Positions 16,381 to 25,034 of a stretch of DNA of 64,000 bases are shown here, piece by piece (the first letter of the stretch is position 1; each line of letters begins with the position of its first letter). The stretch is from Hyphomicrobiales bacterium (GTDB taxonomy: Bacteria; Pseudomonadota; Alphaproteobacteria; Rhizobiales; Kaistiaceae). Both the position numbers and the translations under genes were made by a program. The notes under the pieces are model-generated. The model saw only the letters and a program-made list of their open reading frames with translations. It made no database searches and was not told where the DNA came from. The DNA is taken from contig JAFKKF010000012.1 in the NCBI GenBank assembly GCA_017305635.1, positions 62,001-126,000 on the forward strand, in the 5' to 3' direction.

Positions 16381-17750
16381 GCGAGGCGGTCGCGGTCTTC
16401 GACGTCGGCAAGTCGAGCGCCAAGCTCGCGCTGGTCGATCGGGCGAGCGGCGCGGTGACGGCGATCCGCACGACGCCGAACCGGACGGTCGGGCACGGAC
16501 CCTATCCGCATTTCGATACGGAGGCGCTGTGGCGCTGGCTGATCGCCAACCTCGCCGAGTTCGGCAGGCAGGCGCGGATCGAGGTGATCTCGACGACGAC
16601 GCACGGCGCCTGCATCGCGTTGACGGCAGGCGACGATCTGGCGCTGCCGATCATCGACTACGAGTTCGCCGGCCCGGATGAGGTCTCGGACGAGTACCGG
16701 AAGCTGCGCGGCGATTTCCGCGAGACCTTCTCGCCGGACCTGCCCGGGGGGCTGAACGTCGGGCGGCAGCTCTTCTGGATGGAGAGGCGGTTTGCGGACC
16801 GGTTCGCGAAGACGGACGCGATCCTGCCCTATCCGCAATATTGGGGCTGGCGGCTCTCCGGCGTGAAGGCGGCGGAGCCGACCTGCCTCGGTGCGCATAG
16901 CGACCTGTGGGCGCCGAAGGCGGGTACGTTCTCGCGGCTGGCGGAAGAACGCGGCTGGGCGAAGCTGTTCCCCGATTTCGTGCGGCCATGGGACACGATC
17001 GGCGCGATCCGACCGGCACTCGCGCGCGAGACCGGGCTCCCGCCGGACTGCCGGATCGTCGCCGGAATCCACGACAGCAATGCGAGCCTGCTGCCGCACC
17101 TTCTCGCCGAGCCCCTGCCCCTCACGGTGGTCTCGACGGGCACCTGGATCATCACGCTGGCGCCGGGCGGGGCACTCGACGCGCTCGACCCGGCGCGCGA
17201 CTGCCTCGCCTATATCGACGCCTTCGCGCGCCCGGTGCCGGCGGCGATGTGGATGGGCGGGCGCGACTTCGAGGCGCTCACCGCCGGGGTGGCGGCGATG
17301 CCCGGCGAGGCGGAGGTGGCGCGCGTCGTGAAGGACGGGATCATGATCCTGCCGGCGCTCGGCGAGAGCGGCCCCTATCGCGGCCGGTCGGGCGGCTGGG
17401 TCGGCGACCCCGCCTCGCTGACGCCGGGCGAGCGCGTCGCGGCGGCATCGCTCCACGCAGCGCTGGTGGAAGCGACGTGTCTGAAGCTCGCCGGCTCGAG
17501 CGGCCCGATCCTCGTCGAAGGGCCCTTCGCACGGAACGAGGTGTTCCTCGCCGCGCTGGCGCAGGTGACCGGGCGCACGGTGACGGGACGCGCCGACGCG
17601 ACCGGGACGACCGGCGGCGCGGCGCTGCTCGCCTCGGGGCCGGAAGGATTCGTGAGGCGGGAGGTGGCGGCGGCTCCGACGGCGCCGCTCGGCGTCGACA
17701 TCGCCGCCTATGCGGCGGCGTGGCGGGAGCGGGTGGGAGAAGGCGGGTAG
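16377..17750 (+). CDS. FGGY-family carbohydrate kinase (rhamnulokinase-like)
   Basis: A 457-residue sugar kinase with an actin-like fold. The N-terminal phosphate loop AVFDVGKSSAKLALVD, the STTTHGA segment, the catalytic Asp region AGIHDSNASL and the STGTWIITL loop match the rhamnulokinase/xylulokinase group. It is translationally coupled to the aldolase. Together, SDR, kinase and aldolase describe oxidation or isomerisation, phosphorylation and aldol cleavage of a sugar or polyol. The precise sugar cannot be deduced. Confidence 0.88.
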   Translation: MSEAVAVFDVGKSSAKLALVDRASGAVTAIRTTPNRTVGHGPYPHFDTEALWRWLIANLAEFGRQARIEVISTTTHGACIALTAGDDLALPIIDYEFAGPDEVSDEYRKLRGDFRETFSPDLPGGLNVGRQLFWMERRFADRFAKTDAILPYPQYWGWRLSGVKAAEPTCLGAHSDLWAPKAGTFSRLAEERGWAKLFPDFVRPWDTIGAIRPALARETGLPPDCRIVAGIHDSNASLLPHLLAEPLPLTVVSTGTWIITLAPGGALDALDPARDCLAYIDAFARPVPAAMWMGGRDFEALTAGVAAMPGEAEVARVVKDGIMILPALGESGPYRGRSGGWVGDPASLTPGERVAAASLHAALVEATCLKLAGSSGPILVEGPFARNEVFLAALAQVTGRTVTGRADATGTTGGAALLASGPEGFVRREVAAAPTAPLGVDIAAYAAAWRERVGEGG

Positions 17751-18179
17751 TCCCATCGGGGGATGGGCTCCGCGCTCGCGAGCGTTGCCCTCGCGGGCGC
17801 AGCCCGCATCGGCAGCCGTTGGTGCGAACGCCCAACGGGACACCCATCACCCTGTTTCTCTAGTTCGCTCACGCTCACAAGAGAAACAGCCCTCTCCTAC
17901 AAGGGGAGCGGGCAAGCGCAGAGGGACGCTCCGCACGCGCCCCCTCCACCGCCTTCGGTGGTCCCCCTCCCCCGCAAGCGGGGGAGGATCCACCGCGGAG
18001 CAGATGAAATTCGCTGTCATGCCGGGCGGGGCGCGGCAAGCGGGAGCGGCCGTCAGGGCCGCGGAATTGCTTGATTATGCGGGCGGAGGGGCTCGTGACA
18101 CGGCGCAAGTGGTGACTTATTGTCGCCACGCTTCGGCAGCCTAGAGCGCGCGACTACGGACTTCACAAACGGAGACACG
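17751..18179. repeat. 429-bp intergenic region with composite palindromic element, copy 3
   Basis: This region has no supported gene. It holds the longest copy of the window's palindromic family. Module one is a 10-bp stem, CTGTTTCTCT..AGAGAAACAG (17852-17889). Module two is CCCTCTCCTACAAGGGGAG followed by GGGCAAGCG. Module three is the core CGCGCCCCCTCC..CGGGGGAGG (17936-17988). The last 130 bp would contain the promoter of the metalloprotease gene; I see no clear -35/-10 pair. Confidence 0.7.
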
Positions 18180-19508
18180 ATGATGTCCCTTTCGGCCAAG
18201 TATCTCGTCGGGCTGCCCCTTGGAGTGATGCTGGCGACGGCGGCGATCGGCTCGATCGCCTCGGCGCAGAGCAGCGGACCGATCAGCCTCTTCACGCCGG
18301 GCACGGCGCGCACGGAACCGCCTCCCGGCGAGGCGCTTCGCGGCGTGCGGCCCGAGGCGGTCGGCGCGGTCGCCTATTTCACGATTTCCCCGGTGGCGAG
18401 CCGGAGCCTCCGCTCGCCGAAGCCGGGTCCGTCGCAGATGCGGATCGAGCTGCCCGGCGGCAAGAGCGTTACCTGCAGCCTCGAGGCGACCGGCACCTCG
18501 CTCTCCGGCAGCATCGAGGGCCAGGACCTGTCGGCCTGCGACCTCGTCGTCAGCGACGGCAAGGTCAACGGCTCGATCGACAGCGAGGCGGGACGCTTCC
18601 GCATCCTGCCGGTCGGCAATGGCGGGACGCATGCCGTGGTTGCCGTCCGCAGCGAGGCCTTCCCGCCGGAGCAGGAGGGGCCGAACCTGAGGCCGAAGCT
18701 GCAGGGCAAGCCGCTCCCCGACAAGCGCAGCATGCGCGACGAGCCGACCTGCGACGTGATGCCGGCGAACGGCAAGCCGAAGCAGCTCGGGCCGCTCCGC
18801 GTGCTCCTCCTCTACACGCAGGGCGCGGTGCGCGACTCGGCCAACATCAAGGCCGACGTGACGCTGCTGATCAACGACTTCAACCGGACGCTCTCGCTCA
18901 ACAAGGCCTACAAGGCGCGGGTGGAGCTCGCCGCGGCGCTGCCGGTGGACTATGTCGAGGCCGGCGACATGGAGGTCGATCTCGACCGCCTGTCGGGCAA
19001 CGTGCCGGGCTTCTTCGCCGACGTGCCGAAGCTGCGCGACAAGTACAAGGCCGACGTCGTCCACCTGATCATCCACGGCTCGGGCGATTCATGCGGCATC
19101 GGCTGGCTGCTCGACCCGACCGATCCGCGCTCGGCCTATTCGGGCTATTCGCTGAGCGACCGCGGCTGCGCGGTCGACAATTACAGCTTCATCCACGAGA
19201 TCGGGCACAATCTCGGCCTGAACCACGACCGCGCCGTGGTCGACAGTGCAGGGCCCGACGATTTCAACTTCGGCTTTGTCGACGTGCCGGATGGCTTCCG
19301 CACGGTGATGGCCTACAACAATGCCTGCGGCGCGGTGCAGAAGAACTGCCGCCGGCTGCCGGTCTTCTCGACGCCGAAGCTCTTCTACAACGGCATGGTG
19401 CTCGGCAAGCCGGTGAGCGACGGATCGTCGGCGTACAATGCCGAGATCGTGTGCCGGACGCTGCCCTATGCGGCGAAGTTCGCCGAGATCCGGGCGAAGG
19501 GGAACTGA
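18180..19508 (+). CDS. Secreted zinc metalloprotease of the metzincin (reprolysin-like) type
   Basis: A 442-residue protein with a signal peptide: MMSLSAKYL, a hydrophobic run, and cleavage after IASA near residue 30. The catalytic domain is in the C-terminal half. It has the metzincin zinc site HEIGHNLGLNHD and a Met-turn in TVMAYNNAC, with paired cysteines around both (DSCGIG, RGCAV, NACGAV, KNCRR). The N-terminal 200 residues look like a propeptide or beta domain and contain a conserved-looking Cys pair. GGAG precedes the ATG pair at 18180/18183. The role is inferred as an extracellular or periplasmic protease. No secretion genes are adjacent. Confidence 0.85.
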   Translation: MMSLSAKYLVGLPLGVMLATAAIGSIASAQSSGPISLFTPGTARTEPPPGEALRGVRPEAVGAVAYFTISPVASRSLRSPKPGPSQMRIELPGGKSVTCSLEATGTSLSGSIEGQDLSACDLVVSDGKVNGSIDSEAGRFRILPVGNGGTHAVVAVRSEAFPPEQEGPNLRPKLQGKPLPDKRSMRDEPTCDVMPANGKPKQLGPLRVLLLYTQGAVRDSANIKADVTLLINDFNRTLSLNKAYKARVELAAALPVDYVEAGDMEVDLDRLSGNVPGFFADVPKLRDKYKADVVHLIIHGSGDSCGIGWLLDPTDPRSAYSGYSLSDRGCAVDNYSFIHEIGHNLGLNHDRAVVDSAGPDDFNFGFVDVPDGFRTVMAYNNACGAVQKNCRRLPVFSTPKLFYNGMVLGKPVSDGSSAYNAEIVCRTLPYAAKFAEIRAKGN

Positions 19509-19518
19509 CGCCGCCGGG

Positions 19519-19614
19519 CTAGTGGATGGTGACGTAGGGGACCGCGAGCATCGCGGTCATGAAGGCGCTGATGCCGAAGAAGGCGACGATGCGCGCGCCG
19601 ATATGCTGGGACAT
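19519..19614 (-). CDS. Putative 31-residue membrane peptide
   Basis: A short reading frame convergent with the metalloprotease: MSQHIGARIVAFF, GISAFMTAMLAVPYV, then TIH. One hydrophobic helix from about residue 8 to 28 would span the membrane. GGAA lies about nine bases before the ATG. No family is recognised. Codon use is GC-biased like the real genes, and the frame encodes a sensible helix, but at this length chance cannot be excluded. Confidence 0.45.
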   Translation of the reverse strand: MSQHIGARIVAFFGISAFMTAMLAVPYVTIH

Positions 19615-19730
19615 GATCGAGTTTCCGGGGTTCCGTTGCGCGCGGGTCTAGTCCTGCGGCCGGCGGCGCGCAGTGACGGGGGTCACAGGGCGCCACGCTT
19701 CCTGGGATGACCGGCGCGTGGCCGGCGAGG

Positions 19731-19776
19731 ACGCCATGCTTCGCATGGCCCCCCTTCCCGCCTTGCAGCGGAGAAT
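19731..19776. repeat. Degenerate palindromic element, copy 6
   Basis: CGCCATGCTTCGCATGGC, then a C-rich tract, CGCCTTGCAGCGG and GAG resemble the core module of the other copies, with a CCATGC-TTC-GCATGG hairpin and an eroded second arm. It abuts the 3' end of the DUF922 gene. Confidence 0.5.
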
Positions 19777-20399
19777 CAGAACCCCTTGCCGGCGGGCAGG
19801 CCCGCACCTTGCGCGGCGCGGACGAGGGCGAGGTTGGCGACCGACTGCTTCTGGCCGCGGTCGAAGGCGCGCTGCCTGTCCATGCAGGCGGCGTATTGCT
19901 TGTCGATGAAGGCGCGCACCTTCCTGTCCATGCCGGGGCAGCCGGGAAGGCCGGTCATCTTCCCGGCGGCCGGGACGAAGGACTTGCCGCAATCGAGGAA
20001 GATGGTGCGGTGCTCCTCCTCGTGCTTCTTCAGGTAGGCGGTGAACTGATCCCACATCTGCCGCGTCGCGGCGTTCATCTGGGCGTAGTTCACGGCCTTC
20101 GGGAGCGTGATGACGAAGCTCCAGTGGAAATCGACATCGGTCACGCGGCAAAGGCCGCCGGCGCTCTGGGTGCGGACCGACATGCGGTGCTCGTGGGTGA
20201 TGTTGGCGAAGGCCGGACCGTCGTCGGGATCGATGATCGGATAGGCGAGCATATAGCGCCAGAGGTCGGCCGCCGTGGTGCCCTTGACCGGGTTGACCTT
20301 GTAGGTGGTGCTCGACGAGACCCCGCCGGCCGCCGCGCAGGAGACCGAGAGCGCCAGCGCGAGAAGCGTGGCTCCTGCCCTGCCGAGAATCCGCATCAT
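19776..20399 (-). CDS. DUF922 family predicted secreted zinc protease
   Basis: A 207-residue protein with a Sec signal peptide (MMRILGRAG, hydrophobic, SCAAAG). The DUF922 signature is the zinc motif HEEEHR within LKKHEEEHRTIFLDCGK, followed by a Cys-containing CPGMDRK region. Family members are about 180-210 residues, so it is complete. A double ATG is present at 20399/20396; the GGGGGAG site gives better spacing to 20396. It is divergent from thuA. Function beyond predicted proteolysis is unknown. A second, unrelated zinc protease lies just downstream on the other strand. Confidence 0.85.
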   Translation of the reverse strand: MMRILGRAGATLLALALSVSCAAAGGVSSSTTYKVNPVKGTTAADLWRYMLAYPIIDPDDGPAFANITHEHRMSVRTQSAGGLCRVTDVDFHWSFVITLPKAVNYAQMNAATRQMWDQFTAYLKKHEEEHRTIFLDCGKSFVPAAGKMTGLPGCPGMDRKVRAFIDKQYAACMDRQRAFDRGQKQSVANLALVRAAQGAGLPAGKGF

Positions 20400-20488
20400 C
20401 CGCTCCCCCCCGATTCCGCCCGCGCCACCTTCCGATAATGCCCCGGAGAGCGCCCGTGTCAAAAAGCGGCGGGCGGCGGGATGGAAAT

Positions 20489-20502
20489 CCAAAGCGGTTT
20501 GG
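20489..20502. promoter_or_regulatory. LacI-type operator candidate upstream of thuA
   Basis: CCAAAGCGGTTTGG is a near-perfect palindrome centred on CG, as in operators of LacI/GalR-family regulators of sugar genes. It stands 46 bp before the thuA start, in the 148-bp divergent gap with the DUF922 gene. No LacI-family gene is in the window. Confidence 0.4.
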
Positions 20503-20547
20503 CTAAGGTGATTCCGGGATCGGGGCAGGACTCGAACGGAGGAAACG

Positions 20548-21333
20548 ATGGCTATTCGCGTGGTGGTCTGGGGCGAGAACATCCATGACCGCGAGAACGA
20601 GACGGTGCGCAAGATCTACCCGAAGGGCATGCACGGCGCGATCGCCGACGCCCTGAACAAGGACAAGGGCATCAAGGCGGCGACCGCCACGATGGACCAG
20701 CCCGAGCACGGCCTCAGCCAGAAGCTCCTCGACCAGACCGACGTGCTCACCTGGTGGGGCCACCGCAACCATGGCGGCGTCGACGACGCGATCGTCGAGC
20801 GCGTGGCCAAGCGGGTGTGGGAGGGAATGGGCCTCATCGTTCTCCACTCGGGGCATTTCTCGAAGATCTTCCGCAGGCTCATGGGCACGCCCTGCTCGCT
20901 GACCTGGCGCGAGGCGGGCGAGAAGGAGCGCGTCTGGACGATCAACCGCCAGCACCCGATCGCGCAAGGGCTCGACCCGTGGTTCGTCATCCCGGAGACG
21001 GAGATGTATGGCGAGCCGTTCCTCATCCCCGAGCCGATGGAGACGGTGTTCATCTCCTGGTACGACGGCGGCGAGGTGTTCCGCTCGGGCGTCACCTTCC
21101 AGCGCGGCGGCGGCCGCATCTTCTATTTCTCGCCCGGCCACGAGGTCTATCCGATCTACAAGGACAGGAACGTCGGCCAGGTGCTCCGCAACGCGGTCAA
21201 CTGGGCCTACAATCCGGCGAAGCCCTGGAAGGGCGTCGAGATCGCGCCGAACCGGCCGACGGAGAAGGCGCCCGAGCCGATCACCGAGAAGGGGCCGAAG
21301 CTGCACAAGCCCGGCGAGGAGGGTCTGCGCTGA
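20548..21333 (+). CDS. thuA: ThuA domain protein (trehalose-utilisation type)
   Basis: A 261-residue protein with the class I glutamine-amidotransferase-like ThuA fold: RVVVWGENIHDRENETV at the start, VLTWWGHRNHGGVDD, GLIVLHSGHFSK and RIFYFSPGHEVYP. In rhizobia ThuA acts with ThuB in trehalose and related disaccharide catabolism, probably on 3-keto-sugars. The ATG has GGAGGAAACG before it, and the stop overlaps the next start (TGATG). Here the pair is not accompanied by the thuEFGK transporter, so regulation and substrate may differ. Confidence 0.88.
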   Translation: MAIRVVVWGENIHDRENETVRKIYPKGMHGAIADALNKDKGIKAATATMDQPEHGLSQKLLDQTDVLTWWGHRNHGGVDDAIVERVAKRVWEGMGLIVLHSGHFSKIFRRLMGTPCSLTWREAGEKERVWTINRQHPIAQGLDPWFVIPETEMYGEPFLIPEPMETVFISWYDGGEVFRSGVTFQRGGGRIFYFSPGHEVYPIYKDRNVGQVLRNAVNWAYNPAKPWKGVEIAPNRPTEKAPEPITEKGPKLHKPGEEGLR

Positions 21334-22385
21334 TGATCCGCATCCTCATCATCGGAACCGGCAACATGGCGGCGAGCCATGCCAACGCGTTCAAGGCGGA
21401 AAAGGGCGTCCAGCTCGTCGCCACCGTCGAGACCAACCCGGAGCGGCGCGAGGCCTTCGCCAAGGCCCATGGCATCGGGAGAAGCTTCGCGAGCCTCGAG
21501 GAGGCGCTCGCCTGGGGCGGGTTCGATGCGGCGAGCAACGTGACGCCTGACGCGGTCCACTATCCGACGACGATGAAGCTGATCGCCGCGGGCAAGCACG
21601 TGCTCTGCGAGAAGCCGCTGGCGCCGGTCTATGCCGAGGCCAAGCGCATGGCCGACGCCGCCGGGAAGGCGGGGGTGATCAACATGGTCAACCTCACCTA
21701 CCGCGCCTCGCCGGCGCTGCAGAAGGCGCGGGCGCTGGTGGCGGCCGGCAGGATCGGGCAGCTCCGCCACATCGAGGCGGACTACCTGCAGAGCTGGCTG
21801 GTCGGCAACCAATGGGGACGCTGGGACAAGGAGGAGCGCTGGCTGTGGCGCCTGTCGACGGCGCACGGCTCGAAGGGCGTGGTCGGCGACATCGGCATCC
21901 ACATCGTCGACTTCGCCACCTACGCGGCGGGCAGCGACATCGAATACCTGTCGAGCATGGTGAAGACGTTCCATAAGGCGAAGGGCGACCGCATCGGCAA
22001 GTACAGGCTCGACGCCAACGACTCCTTCGCCATGACGGTGGAATTGAAGAACGGGGCCCTCGGCACGATCCAGGCGACGCGCTTCGCGACCGGCAACACC
22101 AACGACCTCCGCGTCTCGCTCTACGGCGACAAGGGGGGCCTCAGGATCTTCACCAATGGCGGCGTCTCGTCGCTGGAGATCTGTGCCGGCAAGGACATCC
22201 ATACGCAGGTCTGGAAGCCGGTCGCCTGTCCCAAGGTGCCGACCACCTACCAGCGATTCGTCGCGGCGATGAAGACCGGCAGGAACGGCGACCCGGATTT
22301 CCGGCGCGCGGCCAATATCCAGCGGGTGCTCGACGCGCTGCTCGCCAATGGCGAGAAACGGTCCGGCGCGGTAAAGGTCGGCTAG
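21333..22385 (+). CDS. thuB: Gfo/Idh/MocA family oxidoreductase (ThuB-like)
   Basis: A 350-residue NAD(P)-dependent sugar dehydrogenase. The Rossmann loop is ILIIGTGNMAASHA near residues 4-17, the family motif is LCEKPLAP with the catalytic Lys, and the second-domain signature is VGDIGIHIVDFATYAAG. It is coupled to thuA through a one-base start/stop overlap, which with the ThuA neighbour supports the ThuB assignment (3-keto-sugar formation). A 10-bp hairpin follows the stop. Confidence 0.85.
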   Translation: MIRILIIGTGNMAASHANAFKAEKGVQLVATVETNPERREAFAKAHGIGRSFASLEEALAWGGFDAASNVTPDAVHYPTTMKLIAAGKHVLCEKPLAPVYAEAKRMADAAGKAGVINMVNLTYRASPALQKARALVAAGRIGQLRHIEADYLQSWLVGNQWGRWDKEERWLWRLSTAHGSKGVVGDIGIHIVDFATYAAGSDIEYLSSMVKTFHKAKGDRIGKYRLDANDSFAMTVELKNGALGTIQATRFATGNTNDLRVSLYGDKGGLRIFTNGGVSSLEICAGKDIHTQVWKPVACPKVPTTYQRFVAAMKTGRNGDPDFRRAANIQRVLDALLANGEKRSGAVKVG

Positions 22386-22388
22386 GAC

Positions 22389-22416
22389 GCCGGCGTTGCC
22401 TCATCGCAACACCGGC
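22389..22416 (+). terminator. Hairpin after thuB
   Basis: GCCGGCGTTGC and GCAACACCGGC form a 10-bp stem with one internal mismatch and a short loop, seven bases after the thuB stop. No T-run follows. Confidence 0.4.
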
Positions 22417-22556
22417 GGCCGAATTCACGGGTGCCGCGGCGGAGTTGTTGCCGTCCGCTTGCCGTTTGGGCAATGAATTGGTGCCCGGGTGGGCCGCTGG
22501 GGGGCGGGACACTTTGGCGGCGAGGCGGTGCCCGCTCGCAGAAAGGCCTGATTGGA

Positions 22557-23369
22557 ATGCGGAATCTGCTTCTGGCGATGGGCATCGCCTCGCTCCTTAC
22601 CGCAAGCGCCGCACAGGCGGCGATCGTGCGCCAGTGGGATCCGACCCAGAACAAGTGGGTCACCTACGACACCAAGTCGCCGGCCTTCTTCCGCGGCTCG
22701 AGCAAATCCGGCATCGCCAAGGAATACGTGACCTATGCCGGCCCCTACGGGCCACGCACCATCGTGATCAATACCGCCGAGCGCCGGCTCTACTACATCT
22801 ATGCGCCGGGCAAGGCGATCAAGTACGGCATCGGCGTCGGCCGCGAGGGCTTCACCTGGGCGGGCACCGACGTGGTGGCGATGAAGGCAGAGTGGCCGGG
22901 CTGGACGCCGCCACCGGAAATGATCGCGCGCGAGAAGAAGAACGGCCGCATCCTCCCTGCCTTCATGCCCGGCGGGCTGAACAATCCGCTCGGCGCGCGG
23001 GCGCTCTATATCGGGGCGCGCATCTACCGCATCCATGGCTCCAACGAGCCGTGGACGATCGGCCAGGCGGTGTCCTCGGGCTGCATCCGCATGACCAATG
23101 ACGACGTCATCGACCTCTACAACCGCGTGCCGGTCGGCACGCGCGTGGTGGTGCTGTCGAACGGGCCGACGTCGAGCAAGGTCGACAAGGGCGCGACCGA
23201 TGCGAGCGTCGATGCGATGACGGTCATTCCGCTGCAGCAGATGAAGAAGATCCCGCCGAAGTCACCCGCCAAGGCGAAGGTGGTGGTTCCGGTTTCGGCG
23301 TCGGCCGATGCGCTCGACCGACAGCCGACGTCGACGGTGAGCACGCTCCCGGCGGGCGGACCGCGGTAG
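22557..23369 (+). CDS. L,D-transpeptidase (YkuD domain)
   Basis: A 270-residue periplasmic enzyme that cross-links peptidoglycan or attaches proteins to it. The signal peptide is MRNLLLAMGIASLLTASAAQA. The catalytic YkuD motif is HGSNEPWTIG, then SSGCIRMTNDDVIDLY with the nucleophile Cys. The C-terminal 60 residues are low-complexity and Pro/Lys/Ser-rich, likely a flexible tail. In Hyphomicrobiales such enzymes are numerous and act in polar growth and outer-membrane anchoring. Confidence 0.93.
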   Translation: MRNLLLAMGIASLLTASAAQAAIVRQWDPTQNKWVTYDTKSPAFFRGSSKSGIAKEYVTYAGPYGPRTIVINTAERRLYYIYAPGKAIKYGIGVGREGFTWAGTDVVAMKAEWPGWTPPPEMIAREKKNGRILPAFMPGGLNNPLGARALYIGARIYRIHGSNEPWTIGQAVSSGCIRMTNDDVIDLYNRVPVGTRVVVLSNGPTSSKVDKGATDASVDAMTVIPLQQMKKIPPKSPAKAKVVVPVSASADALDRQPTSTVSTLPAGGPR

Positions 23370-23429
23370 GACGGAAGCGCGCCCCTCGTTCGCGCGTAAC
23401 GCCCGGCGGAGCCTCTCTCACCCTAGTTC

Positions 23430-23551
23430 CCCAGCTCGCTTCGCTCACAAGAGAAGCAGCCCTCTCCCACAAGGGGAGAGGGCAAGCGTCGTGCCCTTCA
23501 CGCGCCCCCTCCACCGGCTTCGCGGTCCCCCTCCCCCGCTTCGCAGGGGAG
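23430..23551. repeat. Composite palindromic intergenic element, copy 4 (full length)
   Basis: It has the same three modules as the 17.8-kb copy: CTCGCTTCGCTCACAAGAGA, then CCCTCTCCCACAAGGGGAG with AGGGCAAGCG, then the core CGCGCCCCCTCCACCGG..CAGGGGAGG (23501-23550). It lies between convergent genes. Confidence 0.75.
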
Positions 23552-23561
23552 GAACTTCGCC

Positions 23562-23921
23562 CTACCGGCTCAGCCCCTTGGCCTTGAGCTCGGCGAGATA
23601 GCCGGCCCAGAGCGCGTCGCGCTCGTCGCCGAGGCGGCGGAGGTAGGTCCACGAGAAGAGCCCGGTATTGTGACCGTCGGAGAAGGTGAGGCGGACGGCG
23701 TAGTTGCCGACCGGATCGACCGCGGCAATGGAGACATCGCGCTTGCCGGGCACGGTCTGGCGCTGCTCGGGGCTGTGGCCCTGGACCTCGGCCGAGGGGC
23801 TGAGGACGCGGAGCATCTCGGCGGGAAGCTCATGGCTGACACGATCGTCGAAGACGACGGTCAGCGCCCGGCGGTCGTGGCGCAGGCGGATTTCGGTCGG
23901 CCAAGGAGTCTTGTCGCTCAC
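23562..23921 (-). CDS. DUF971 family protein (gamma-butyrobetaine hydroxylase-like N-terminal domain)
   Basis: A 119-residue protein matching the whole single-domain DUF971 family: TEIRLRHDRRALTVVFDD, the ELPAEMLRVLSPSAEVQGH block and VGNYAVRLTFSDGHNTGLFSW. The fold is known as an N-terminal domain of carnitine-biosynthesis hydroxylases and as stand-alone proteins, often near iron-sulfur or Mrp genes. Its function is not established. It is divergent from moaA with 78 bp between them. Confidence 0.88.
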   Translation of the reverse strand: MSDKTPWPTEIRLRHDRRALTVVFDDRVSHELPAEMLRVLSPSAEVQGHSPEQRQTVPGKRDVSIAAVDPVGNYAVRLTFSDGHNTGLFSWTYLRRLGDERDALWAGYLAELKAKGLSR

Positions 23922-23999
23922 GGCGCGTCCCTAGCATGAAGCCGGAATGGTTTGAACCTCGTGCTTTGAACCGGCGGATTCCTTCGCTACATAGGGGAT

Positions 24000-25034
24000 A
24001 TGAACGCCCTCCCCGGCGCCTTTCCGCAGGTGCAGCCTGCGCCGCTGACCGACCCCTTCGGCCGGGCGATCACCTATCTCCGCGTTTCGGTCACGGATCG
24101 CTGCGACTTCCGCTGCGTCTATTGCATGGCGGAGGACATGACGTTCCTCCCGAAGAAGGACGTGCTGTCGCTTGAGGAGCTCGACCGGCTGTGCTCGGCC
24201 TTCGTCACGCGGGGCGTGCGGAAGCTGCGCCTGACCGGCGGCGAGCCGCTGGTGCGCAAGAACGTCATGAGTCTCTTCCGCTCGCTCTCGCGGCATCTCG
24301 TGTCCGGCGCGCTCGACGAGCTGACGCTGACCACCAACGGCTCGCAGCTGGCGCGCTTCGCCGGCGAGCTGGCGGATGCCGGCGTCCGGCGCATCAACGT
24401 CTCGATCGATACGCTCGACCCCGCGAAGTTCCGCGCCGTGACCCGCTGGGGCGACCTCGCCAAGGTGACGGAAGGGATCGCCGCTGCGCAGCGCGCGGGC
24501 ATCCACGTCAAGGTCAATGCCGTGGCGCTGAAGGGCGTCAACGAGGGCGAGATCGACGAGTTGATCCGCTGGACCCATGGCGGCGGCATGGACCTGACGC
24601 TGATCGAGACCATGCCGCTCGGCGACATCGGCGCCGACCGCACGGACCACTACCTGCCGCTGTCGCTGGTGCGCCGGAGGCTGGCGGAGACGTGGACGCT
24701 CGAGGACATTCCGTTCAAGACCGGCGGGCCGGCACGCTACGTGCGCGTCGCCGAAACCGGCGGGCGGCTCGGCTTCATCACGCCGATGACGCACAATTTC
24801 TGCGAGAGCTGCAACCGCGTGCGCGTGACCTGCACCGGGACGCTGTTCATGTGCCTCGGCCAGGAAGACGCGGCGGACCTGCGCGCGCCGCTTCGCGCCT
24901 CGGAGGGCGACGAGCTGCTCCATGCAGCCATCGAGGGTGCGATCGCGCGCAAGCCCAAGGGGCACGACTTCGTCATCGACCGCGCGCATAACCGGCCGGC
25001 GGTGTCGCGGCACATGAGCGTCACCGGGGGCTGA
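24000..25034 (+). CDS. moaA: GTP 3',8-cyclase MoaA
   Basis: A 344-residue radical SAM enzyme for the first step of molybdopterin synthesis. The N-terminal cluster motif is CDFRCVYC, with a SAM-binding [13 protein letters not shown]. The C-terminal 4Fe-4S cysteines are in [15 protein letters not shown]. The C-terminal Gly-Gly dipeptide essential for the radical reaction is present (SVTGG). It supports the molybdenum formate dehydrogenase encoded 20 kb away. No Moco riboswitch is recognisable in the 78-bp leader. Confidence 0.97.
   Translation: MNALPGAFPQVQPAPLTDPFGRAITYLRVSVTDRCDFRCVYCMAEDMTFLPKKDVLSLEELDRLCSAFVTRGVRKLRLTGGEPLVRKNVMSLFRSLSRHLVSGALDELTLTTNGSQLARFAGELADAGVRRINVSIDTLDPAKFRAVTRWGDLAKVTEGIAAAQRAGIHVKVNAVALKGVNEGEIDELIRWTHGGGMDLTLIETMPLGDIGADRTDHYLPLSLVRRRLAETWTLEDIPFKTGGPARYVRVAETGGRLGFITPMTHNFCESCNRVRVTCTGTLFMCLGQEDAADLRAPLRASEGDELLHAAIEGAIARKPKGHDFVIDRAHNRPAVSRHMSVTGG

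Noticed and set aside
23922..23999. Molybdenum-cofactor riboswitch upstream of moaA
   Set aside because: The leader is at most 78 bp and shows no multi-stem structure by eye.
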